Source of the DNA: Takakia lepidozioides
Taxonomy: Eukaryota > Streptophyta > Takakiopsida > Takakiales > Takakiaceae
Assembly: GCA_030704615.1 (NCBI GenBank)
Contig: CM060734.1
Location: 48,190,042 to 48,254,041 of the forward strand
Direction: 5' to 3'
Length of the DNA stretch: 64,000 nt
The notes under the pieces were generated by a model. The model was not told where the DNA came from, ran no database searches, and saw nothing but the letters and a program-made list of their open reading frames with translations. Positions 54,823 through 64,000 of this stretch are shown in pieces. Numbering within the stretch: the stretch's first letter is position 1; the number at the start of each line of letters is the position of its first letter. The position numbers and the translations under genes were made by a program.

Positions 54823-55930
54823 TTTCAGTTCATTCTAAGAGGGTCTCTCTTGTGATGCCGGAGTTGCAACCTCCACAGCCTTAGTGCCCAGCCCCAGCCC
54901 CGCCCCAACGTCATCGCCGTTGTTGTACCCCCCACCGCCAGAGGTCCCAAACGACGTCATTGTGATGACCTAAGCTGACCACAACACCATTGTGACCCCC
55001 TGTGGCGACGTCGTTGTGACCCCCTGACGTCGCAACGCTGGGCGTCCCAGCGCGGGGCGCCCCCAGCGACGCTTTGGTGAAGTTGAAGGCCGCAAAGCCC
55101 AAAAAAATAAAAATAAAAACTCCTACTGTGGTGATGCTGTGTGCGACGCCCTGGCGTCGTAGAGGCACTGGGGCACCCTTAGTGACGTTATTGCGATGCC
55201 GAGGAGTTGCAACGTTTTTTTTTTTTTTTTTTTGGATTATCGATGCCTGGGCGTTGCAAGAAAAAAAAATCCGTCGCAACGAGTGTCATCTTTCCCTTCA
55301 TACCACCTTACGATGGCTGGGCGTCGCAATAGTATCGCAGCGGGGGTTCGGCGTCGCGGGTCAGTGTCGTGCGGGGCGTGGGGGCACAGCTGGCGTCGCA
55401 AACCCCTCAATTTGTTGTAGTGTCTCTTCAAGGGAAGGTGGTTCCAGCCACATCTTGTGGGGCCCTCCGCAACACTAGTGCAAAATGATTGTGGTTTCAT
55501 GCGCGTCAATGCAGATAGGCTCAACCCTATTCATCGTCCCTCCGATGAGCATGTTTCATGGCTTTCAGACATGAAGTAAGTTTTCTTCTCCGATGACAAA
55601 ACAAGAGGGAGAAATTGGAAGGTGGTTGTGCATGCTCAGTCAAGATAAAGACGTATCTATCATGGTTTCGGATTTACATGGGGTGAGGCAATTGCGGTGG
55701 AGGGAGAGACTGGTCATAATGATGCTGATGATGGAGGTTGGGTAGAGGGGGTAGAAGAGGATGATGACGCCCCGGAGAATGCATCCCGGACCATATATGA
55801 TGAAGCTCCAAAAAATACGGATGTTGGACAAGGAGATGAAGACACGGCCATTGACAACGAGGTGGAGGATGATTTGGAGGTGCCTTTTGAGGGCCGGACC
55901 ATGATTTATGACCATGACTCCGATGACTAA
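53652..55930 (+). pseudogene. CACTA (En/Spm) transposon ORF relic with DUF4216-like domain
   Basis: Blocks in order: GMEQAHDFILKNTPSIHEWV (53700-53780); FQQWLRTSVYDAVAQGEVV and ARGP (53925-54015); VHGRHFRIRAFDMKRKTTFD SG (54050-54110, the NGYRFHT ... TQNSG motif of CACTA ORFs); then GELESILQLQYTKYQPLL (to 54251). After an inserted element the frame resumes at about 55426 with FKGRWFQPH and CGFMRVNADRLNPI, a TAA in WLSDMK*VFFSDD, NWKVVVHAQSR, and an acidic tail ending with DHDSDD at 55930. This is the DUF4216 region of En/Spm-type elements. Frameshifts and stops make it inactive. Confidence 0.75.
54252..55422. mobile_element. Non-autonomous CACTA element, 1171 bp, with TCT target duplication
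   Basis: Ends CACTATTTGAAAAAGAGGGG (54252 onward) and, on the minus strand from 55422, CACTACAACAAATTGAGGGG, both followed by GTTTNCGACG. Flanked by TCT at 54249-54251 and 55423-55425, the 3-bp duplication typical of CACTA elements. It is filled with short inverted GCGACG/CGTCGC motifs (subterminal repeats), an A-run at about 54461-54504 and a TA repeat at about 54791-54820. It splits the DUF4216-like ORF, which reads continuously across the site once the element is removed. Confidence 0.85.
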
Positions 55931-56359
55931 GAAGACTTGCAGCTTGATGATGATGAAGAAGCTCCGGATGATGATGTTCAAGTTGATTAGACACATAATC
56001 AAAGCTACATAATAATTCTCGCACCGAACTGTACCCATCCCTTTGATTGATTGTACATTTACATGCATATTGTAGCTTATTTCTATGATTGATCAAATAT
56101 GGCTGTGGCTGGTAGTCTTTCAAGAAAGAAGGCAGAGGCAATGAATATGTTGGAACAAACATATAGATGTGGTGTCAAGAGAATTATCAAAATGAATGTC
56201 ACAATCTATAAGAAGGTCCACAACAACAAATTACACCATAAAGAAAAAGAAACACCCTACTCCAGTACCATATGAAAATAAAATAAAATAAAATAATAAT
56301 AATTTTAAAAAAAAAACAAAGAACCCCAAAAGGCCCTAAACCTAAACCTACAAAGCCCT
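55931..56359. other. Spacer after the CACTA ORF
   Basis: AT-rich 3' flank; no gene seen. Confidence 0.5.
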
Positions 56360-56985
56360 GTCGTCACTGCCTGCGACACCAACGCGTCACAAACTGCGAA
56401 GCATTTTTTTGGGTTTGTGAGGCCGGGGGTCGCAAGCACGACGGCCTGCCATCGTAGGATGCGACATTTTTTTTTGATTAAAAAAAAACAGCCCCTGTTT
56501 GCGACGTCCCGGCCGTTGTAGGGGCTTTTTGCCCTTTATGCCACTGTGCGACGGCCTGGCGTCGTAAGCAAGGGCTGTGATGAAAGAAAGGGCAAGAAAT
56601 GGCTGCATTTTTCCGCTTGCGGTGGCCTGCCGTCGTAAGCAAGGGCTACGATAAAGAATGAAAGGGCAAGAAATGGGCTGCATTTTTCCGCTTGCGGTGG
56701 TCCTGCCGTCGCCAGAAAGGGTTGCCTTATCGCCTTCATGCCACATTGCATCCAAGACTTGGGGCCGCACGAAAGGGCTGCCTTCTGTCCTTCATGCGCC
56801 CGTGCGACGGCTGGGTGTCGCGCCTGGCCCTGGGCTAGGTGGCAACCCGCGGGGTCTGTTTGCGACGCCCGGTCGCAAAAAGGCGCCGCGGGGTTGGCGC
56901 CGCTCGCTCACGCTCGGCGCCGCGCGGGACATGGGGGCGCGGCTGGCGTCGCAATCCTCCCCCTCCCCCCCCATTTGCTGTAGTG
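56360..56985. mobile_element. Second CACTA-type fragment rich in GCGACG/CGTCGC motifs
   Basis: The right end at 56985 reads, on the minus strand, CACTACAGCAAATGGGG, matching the terminus of the element at 54252-55422. Inside are repeated TGCGACGGCCTGGCGTCGTA-type dyads. The left terminus was not found, so the limit at 56360 is approximate. It may be another small non-autonomous element or the subterminal region of the autonomous relic. Confidence 0.65.
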
Positions 56986-58815
56986 AGTCACCGTCGTATG
57001 GATGAGAAGCACGACGAATTTTGTGGGGGTGTTTGATGGCGTGGGTGGTGTTGGGGCAGGTTTGGCATCCGTGAGTGGGGAGTCGAGGTATTCCGGTGGG
57101 CCACGCTCCGCTCCGAAGTCGTCCGTTCTGCGTTGTTCCAATGCAACGTCCGACTATTGTCGCGATATTTCATTGTTATACAATTCATAATTATAATTTG
57201 CTGGCCGAGTGCTGTCACCGTGTGGACCTACTAGATAAGTGAAGGGGGAGAAAAGACAGATCGCAACCCGTTCTTACAGTCACCCTCATACATTTTAAAC
57301 AATTCCAAGTTGCTGCTAGTTGTAACCGAATTGGTAGCCTACTATGCTATCTTTGCAACTTTTCTACTGTCGTTTTGACACTAGAGTGCCACTTGATGCT
57401 CGTCTCAGCTTAATCTAATTCCTAAGTGCTTCACCAGTGGTTCCCAAATAAACTAACAACTTGTGAAAATTGGGCAGTACAATGCCGAAACTGCCTGGCT
57501 AAGGATAAAAAAACGATCCGAAAATAAAATTGTACCGTTTAGGCATCTACACGCTGCCATGAGGGGAGGTGAGGCGGAGGGCGGGGGTGGGCCATGCAGG
57601 CAGGCCCGCTGAGGCAACATTCAACTCCTAGGCCTCTTTTATCACTTGCCATAGTATTCCATACACGTTACCCATCATGGTCGTGTGTTCCTGTTCATGG
57701 CGCGCATTCTCGCTCATGGTCCTGGGCCATGACGAGGAGGGGAGCGGGACCTGAAACATGGGAGATAGGGAAGCAGGGTGAGGAGCTACATGGGGGAGCC
57801 ATTTGTTTTCATCCTATCTTTCTCAACTGAACTAGGGTGGTTTCTGCCACTTCAGATATAGGCTCTTGTCCCTTAGATTCCCCTTAGACTGTAGACTTTC
57901 TGTTGAGGGGGTATTTTTCCTTTGGCCTCCTTTGGGTTTGAATTTGCCAAACTCCTTTTTGATAGAGTCCAACTATGACAACAAGCTGAGATATATAGAG
58001 GGAGATGGTGCCAACTCCATAGGGTCACATGAGCCTTGTGATGGAGCAAAGGTTATTTTTTCTATTTGAACAGGTAGCCAAGAGGTTGGGTGTTTGTGCC
58101 TTGCCTGTGCATAACCTAGGTGATCCTGGGGTCAATCCTTCAACATGTGCCTTCAAACCGTCCATTGGGCCCTCGATGGCCTGTGTGTTGAGCGGTAAGC
58201 TCTGTAAATTCACTGGACGTTAAAGAAACTTTATTTTATCTTATCTTTATTTGAATTATTACTTTGCTTACCGTGGCATGGTACCGTTTTTTCAATATAC
58301 AATTTAAAAAATAATATCAAGTGAAAAATTGTATGAAATAAATAAGCCAGACACCAGTAAAAAATAAAAACAGTTCAATGGAACTGATTTATCTATAAAC
58401 ACATCTAAATTGGTCAATAAAATAATAACTAAATTGCATGATCATTGAGTCTGTGAAATACAACAAATATGGCCAAAACAAGGACTAGATTAATAGAGAG
58501 TAAATTTCTAGAGGAACAATGCTATTGATATATTAGAATATTAATATTTGAAAGCATTTGTGAACAAACAAAATTCCAAACATTAAAATGTTCCAAACCT
58601 AAAGATATTAAAAATAATGTACATGGGAATGAGCAAAGAGTACTAACAACATGTTTAAATAGCTACAATTTAAAGAAAAAATTATGTGTATTAATGAGTC
58701 TAAAAAATAAAATAAAAATCCACATGAATGATGCAGTTTGTCAAAGTAATATGATAAAAAGTAAAAATAAAAAATATGATATCACATTTTAAAATTCTCT
58801 TCTCATTTCTGAATA
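56986..58815. other. Spacer between CACTA debris and the phosphatase gene
   Basis: No gene recognised; AT-rich from about 58230 onward, where the 3' untranslated region of the phosphatase gene may lie. Confidence 0.45.
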
Positions 58816-60246
58816 TTAGCTCTCACATTTGTTTTTACCGCAACGTGACAAACCCCAGTTGCCATCCCTTGGAGGCAACTGATTCACACTGAGCATAGGA
58901 GGAAGCACTACGACTCCATGTTGGGCTTGCTGAAAATTTTCATAGTCAGGGGTGTAGGAATCATTGAAGCATTCCATCTCACAAATGGTGTTCTTCCCAC
59001 GATCAAGATGAGTAAAGCTTTCATGATCCAGTGGATTTCCTTCTTGGTACTGGCACAAAGCATTATAGAAAGCATCATAGAACCGACGTGGTTCATTGCC
59101 CTCTTGCACACACATAATCGGGCCATGAGCATGTTCATAGTGAACCAGCTGAAAAGCAAAACGATCTGCAGCTGCAGCCATGCTTGCATCGCATGACTTG
59201 CCCCTCCAGACATATAGTTCATTTACTAGTTGCAAAACAAACGCTCCCCTTGAATCTAGAGCTCCAAGGCTAGGATTATTAATACTTTTTGGAACAAGGT
59301 GTAAAGGATCAAATGCAGAATGGGAAGTCATGCGATATATGTGTAAAGAGAATCGATTGGAGGACTCCAAAATTCGTGTTTGCCATTGCAGTAGTTGAAT
59401 TACAAAACCCATGTTGGGATTAGTCACACTGCGGACTTGTTTCACGCGTTCAAATGCTTCTTCAAATGTATGACCATCTCGCCACATAATATATGCAATA
59501 ACTAAAGATGCAGATCGAGATATACCTTGAATACAATGTACAAACACACGACCTCCTTGCTCTCGTACATCTTCGAAGTAGTCAAACACGTTGTAAAGAA
59601 TACAGATAATATCCTCGTTTGGATTGTCTTGTAGCCATAGTGTTTTGTAGTGAAAATCGTTGGGAAAATATTCAAGACAAATAAAACCCACACAGTTGAG
59701 GATGTGAGTGATTCTGCAAGCACGAAGAATATCATAATTTTGGGCTACTGTGTTGCCTCCAAAATACATATGTGTTAAGATACGAGAACATTCTTTATCA
59801 CACTGTATCATCTTGTAATGTTGTTCTTCACTATCCTCCCCGTCGTTGTCATTGTAATAATCCTCTTCCATTGCACCGAAATCCACTTGTATTTCCATCC
59901 CATTCCGCATCCTTCTCCCTTGTTTTGTCAATGATGTAGCACTGAGCTCACCACATCCACTTTTGGATACAGACAACGATTGCAAGGGAGAACAAAGAGT
60001 CTGCACTTGACTTTGTCCAGATCCTTCTGCGTTTGATACATATACTGTGGGCATAACATCAATTTCGAGAGATTGTAGCTCTTTAGTATCAAGGTGGGGA
60101 TGAGGTGAATTGTCAAGCGCGCTTTTGCCACAACATAGAGATCGATCATCCAAGCAACCGCGGCTCTTTGTCCAGGACACAGAGCGGGAATGGTGACGAG
60201 GTTGGTCACGGCGTGCTTGATTGCTTGCTTCGCCTTCCAAGTCCAT
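58816..60246 (-). CDS. MKP1-like dual-specificity MAP kinase phosphatase (476 residues)
   Basis: Uninterrupted frame of 476 codons. The N-terminal RSVSWTKSR resembles the start of plant MKP1. The catalytic domain runs from about residue 145 (IQCDKECSRILTHMYFGG, HILNCVGFICLEYF) to about 290. It has the general acid Asp207 in WLQDNPNED and the signature HCIQGISRS with nucleophile Cys238 and Arg244. A gelsolin-like segment follows (MTSHSAFDPLHLVPKSIN, LDSRGAFVLQLVNELYVWRGKSC, EGNEPRRFYDAF), as in plant MKP1. The family dephosphorylates MAP kinases in stress and immune signalling. Arabidopsis MKP1 is about 780 residues with a long C-terminal region; this protein stops soon after the gelsolin-like part, so it is a short paralogue or lacks a spliced-on exon. 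A TATA-like stretch lies at about 60286-60300, upstream of the ATG. It is the best-preserved host gene here. Confidence 0.88.
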   Translation of the reverse strand: MDLEGEASNQARRDQPRHHSRSVSWTKSRGCLDDRSLCCGKSALDNSPHPHLDTKELQSLEIDVMPTVYVSNAEGSGQSQVQTLCSPLQSLSVSKSGCGELSATSLTKQGRRMRNGMEIQVDFGAMEEDYYNDNDGEDSEEQHYKMIQCDKECSRILTHMYFGGNTVAQNYDILRACRITHILNCVGFICLEYFPNDFHYKTLWLQDNPNEDIICILYNVFDYFEDVREQGGRVFVHCIQGISRSASLVIAYIMWRDGHTFEEAFERVKQVRSVTNPNMGFVIQLLQWQTRILESSNRFSLHIYRMTSHSAFDPLHLVPKSINNPSLGALDSRGAFVLQLVNELYVWRGKSCDASMAAAADRFAFQLVHYEHAHGPIMCVQEGNEPRRFYDAFYNALCQYQEGNPLDHESFTHLDRGKNTICEMECFNDSYTPDYENFQQAQHGVVVLPPMLSVNQLPPRDGNWGLSRCGKNKCES

Positions 60247-63200
60247 GCTCTTTCACTATCAACTCCTAACCTGCTGCACTCGTCTTCAGGATATATATAA
60301 ATAAAAAGGAAAATTTAGCATTTGGATATATAATGAGCTTAGAGGACTCCTTAAGGAATAAATAAATAAATAAAAACAAAAAAATGACTCCCTAGAACAA
60401 ATAATATGTGGTACTTGATGAAGGTAAGGTTTTTTTAATGTGACATGCATGTCAACGAAGAAACAAAGTCTCACATGTTTAAAAATAAAATATTTTAATA
60501 ATTCTTCTTGGATTATCATTAATATAATTATTTTTTATCTTTAATCTACAATAAACGAATCTTTATAACATAACTATTTAGGTAAATTTTAGTATATTAT
60601 TGATCGATTGAGAAGGTTTTGTAAATGTCTATGTATTCAAATATGATTGTTTTAAAAGAGAAAAAGGCAACTAGGAGCGCTAAGAACAACATGAAGCTAA
60701 TGACGTATGGACACTCTCTTTCTCACCAAATATAATTGGACAGTGGGCATAAGGAATATTAAATATAAACCTATCTTATGAGTTTGATGAAGATTTTTAA
60801 TCTTGACTGTTACAAAGATTTGGCCCAGGTTAGAAAGGCTAGAGACATAGAAAAACATGAAATACTTTAGATATGGTAATATGTATATTGTAATAATTCT
60901 TACAGGATAAATTATGGGTAATATTATGTTAAAATAATTTTAAATGATAGAAGGATTTACCGTAAAAATGAGCCCCATATTATGCTCAATATCTTTCACA
61001 ATATCCAAGTTAGCTTGTGTGATGTTAGATAGATATGTGGCAACAAATAATTCATTGTCGCAAAACCGACCGGTCTTCAGGTACCAACACTTAAATGTAA
61101 GAATGTTAAAGATTGCTCCTTGTAAGGTTATTTTTTCCTTACCAATTAATAAATGTTTACAGGGCTACAATCCCCCTGTTCTCAAAAAAAAAAGAAAAAA
61201 AAAAGATTTGCACAACGAATTCCTCTCTGTCAGATTAAAACAAGGGACTAAGTTGAAAAGATCTGTCTAAAATAAAATATTTCTTCTGATCAACTTGCTG
61301 CTAATAATAAAAACTCCCAATTAAAACAAAAAAAATCCCAATTGACGGATTGCAATGTCTCATAACTTACTACAAACTGCATATATATATATATTTTTAA
61401 CGTATATATCTATATATATATATATATATATATAAGATAACAAGGGTAGTAGCTCTGGGGTATTTTTATTATAAGTTATTTAGAGGGAAAAAAATTAAAA
61501 CCCTGTTACGCGCCATGAAACCAATGTTGGATATATTCACTTTCTAAGAAGGCTGAAGTCAATTGGTAATTGAAATAAATAAATAAATAAAATGAATGAA
61601 AAATAGTGAAAAGGTTTTTTTGGGGTTATCTTTTCCTCCTTTCAATCAATTTAGGGCGCTGTCTCATCCAGGGCCCTGTCCCCTGTTCATCTTTTTAAAA
61701 ACAAAGAGAAATAAAAAAGAAAAAAGAAAAAAAAGGGCGTTGTCCCCAGGCTTCTCCGAAGAAAAGAAAAGAAAAGAAAAGAAAAGGAAGGGAAACACTT
61801 ATACTTTGACCGACTTTGAGGGTTAGGGAAGAAGGAGAGACTTGAATAGCAAGTGTTGTTGCAGGTACCTGATATTATTGCCACTTCGCAAATTTTTCCC
61901 CACAATCTGAGCATGAGTGCTGATCATTTCCATCACCAACCTCGAGGATCAACGATGGAAGCTCAAAATTTGCAACTGAGTGCATGGTTTTCATATTTGC
62001 AGATGTTAGAAAGAAGGAGTGCATGGATGCCAGCCTGCTCAATGTTGGAGAATTATCTGGACCATTTCACCTTTTGGTATGAGCATATGTAGTACTAGTT
62101 GCAAGATCCATCATAGAATTTGAAGCGGAGGAGAAAGAGAGCAACAGATTGGAGAGCTTGGAGACAGGGCAAGCAAATGTTGCAAGAGAGTTAAAGCCGA
62201 AGCAGCAAATGCCAAGCAGATAAAAATAGCCAGATACTATGGTCTGCTATGCATTCCAGCGACTAGAAGAGGCTTTAAGAAGAACGGATTATCAATGTAC
62301 AGTTGCTTGAACCATGGTTCGAAACAACTTGGATGGCTGCAGTGATAAACCACGATGTTGTATCTTGCTCCCTGACACACAGACGGTAGCAAACGCGCTT
62401 TTTTCTCGCTGTCTTACAAGCCACATGTGCTGAGTGATTTCCTTGTCTACCTCATCCTCCTCGTTTTTCTTGCTATCTGCTCTGCAATCCTTGAGCAACT
62501 CCCGTAGCTGCCTCATCAACAGAAAACTAGGTTGAGTAGAGAGCCAACACGTGACGGTTAGAGCTTGGTTGACTCACCTTGGGTCCACGGTCTCCCGACC
62601 ATGGTCAGGTACATGGCCACAAAATCAGTTTTATGGCTTCTCTTACACAAACAAATTACGCACTAAATGCCCATATTTGGATTCAAGAATGGAATAACAA
62701 GGCCTCAAAATATTTCTTTTCTGCGAGGACCGGGCGATGACGACGGTCGGACTATCGTTGTGTGTTCGACAGTCGGCTATACGATTTTTTCTTTTTTGGG
62801 GGGGTTCAAACAACCGTTGGATGACAGTTGGGCGACCGTCCGGCGGCGGACAACAGTGACTATGTTTTTATTTTATTTTATTTATTTATTTAAGGCTGAC
62901 CGCTGGGTAACAGTTGGGCAACCTCCAAGTTATGGTAAATATGTTATTTTATTTTTATTTTTGTGGGTTCGAGCGACCGCAGGACACCGGCTCTGGCCGT
63001 TGTTGTTTTTTTCGGTTTTTTTTTTCCCTTCTCTGGGTGACCGTTAGGCGATGGCCGGGAGGACAGTTGCGCGACGGCCAGGCGATTGTCAAACCATCTT
63101 CCAATTTTTTTTTAACACAAATCAAAATAAAGTATATTTACGTAGAATTTTACGGGAGACGTATATATTACACACTTACGAGTCACATTTTTTATCCCTA

Positions 63201-64000
63201 TAAAATTTATATTTATATGTCTCTAAACTGATGTGACGCAGACCGCATCAAGATTAGGTCCGACATGACCTAACGTCACTGACACTGATAATTTGGCTAT
63301 GTGCTTATAATTTAAATCAATTCTTTATGGTGAAATGACATTGTTTCCATGATTTCATGGTTGTCAAACTAACACATTGGTTGAGTCCCATGTTTTGGCA
63401 ATAAACCATGAGGACGAGAGTTTTTGATTGAAAAGGTCGTGTACGGATAGAAGGCTCTTATAACTCATTTGATTTGATTTGATTTGATTTGATCTATAAC
63501 CCCTGAGTCACTAACCGACAAAGATAAAAGATATTTGCTCGAGAGGGAAGAATTTCGAGATGGTTGAATATTTGAGTTTGATGAATGGAGTTCGAAAAGC
63601 TGATAAATTTGAAAATTATTTGGTTCGGTGTTTAGGTTTAACGAGCAATAAAAAATAATTATGAATTTAATAATTATGGTGATCATGAGAGTTTTAGTAA
63701 AGCGTGATGGATTCAATTGTGCCTCGTATCACTCAGCCTAATTTAATGAAAATGATTTAAAAAATTAAAATTAAAATCAAACAGATATATACGTTGCGAA
63801 AATAAATAGATATGGATAGCTCGAGACAATGTTGGGAGCAATTTTCGTTACTTATTGATTTCATAACAGAATTATTTGATATTGTTTGGGACGATTATCG
63901 GATAGAGGGTTGTCGATTCACCTGTTCGCATGTGGAAATGAATTAGGTTCCTCCATAATATTAATAAAAATAATATCCATGTACCTTGGGCTCCATATAT
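60247..64000. other. AT-rich intergenic region
   Basis: No gene recognised. Contains the presumed promoter of the phosphatase gene, TA-rich microsatellites at about 61380-61435, AAAAG-type runs at about 61700-61790, a block at about 62730-63090 with recurring GTTGGGCGACCGTC-like motifs (possible transposon debris), and a TTTGA pentamer repeat at about 63459-63492. Confidence 0.5.

Noticed and set aside
54641-54838. Short open frame within the small CACTA element as a gene
   Set aside because: It ends in a TA microsatellite, has no recognisable motifs and lies in a non-autonomous element.

Overview
The window looks like nuclear DNA of a land plant with a large, transposon-rich genome. The evidence is a plant-type MAP-kinase-phosphatase gene, decayed PLS-type pentatricopeptide-repeat (PPR) genes, an F-box/kelch fragment, Ty3/gypsy, LINE and CACTA (En/Spm) relics, GT-AG introns and long AT-rich spacers. 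The PPR style would suit a seed-free plant such as a fern, lycophyte or bryophyte, but that is a weak guess. Only one host gene appears intact: an MKP1-like dual-specificity phosphatase at 58816-60246 on the minus strand. || The main content, 1.3-40.4 kb, is three copies of one large DNA-transposon family that I do not recognise as a described family. Copy 3 (about 25926-40427) is the most complete, about 14.5 kb. It runs: terminus with CATGAGC-type subterminal repeats; two divergently transcribed paralogous orphan genes (called F1 and F2 here); a palindrome array; a nine-exon minus-strand gene; a second, strictly periodic palindrome array; a plus-strand transposase gene; and the other terminus. 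Copy 1 (1293-4901) is the left 3.6 kb of the same element in reverse orientation, cut off by a Ty3/gypsy pol remnant. Copy 2 (14582-25926) is an older, diverged copy inserted in a PPR pseudogene. It lacks F1/F2, carries an internal inversion and abuts copy 3 inside its own transposase gene. || The nine-exon gene is the unusual part. It predicts one protein with a disordered N-terminus, a ParB/sulfiredoxin-like motif (DGNHR), a middle region, a permuted (beta-order) Rossmann DNA-methyltransferase-like domain and an acidic tail. The catalytic (D/N/S)PP(Y/F) motif is replaced by DIPDG in both diverged copies. The transposase combines a GCM/WRKY-like CxxC...HxH zinc-finger region, a MULE-like DDE core and a C-terminal SWIM finger. 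The element is filled with 22-bp palindromes (half-site GGAAATGCGG, centre YR), including an array of about 25 sites with an exact 53-bp period, and single sites inside introns. Copy 2 has different palindrome arms around the same GGCGCC/GGYRCC centre. My inference is a self-contained mobile element with its own DNA-modifying or DNA-binding protein and matching cis sites. Every copy is now mutated. || From 4.9 to 14.6 kb the sequence holds gene debris: eS25 and NAA40-like exons, a SET-domain pseudogene, a tRNA-Val-like relic, a 65-bp tandem repeat and a PPR pseudogene with a tandem internal expansion. From 40.4 to 58.8 kb it is mostly non-coding, with an F-box/kelch fragment, a LINE remnant, a PPR fragment and a CACTA ORF into which a 1171-bp non-autonomous CACTA element is inserted with a TCT target duplication. 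The last 3.8 kb is AT-rich and shows no gene.
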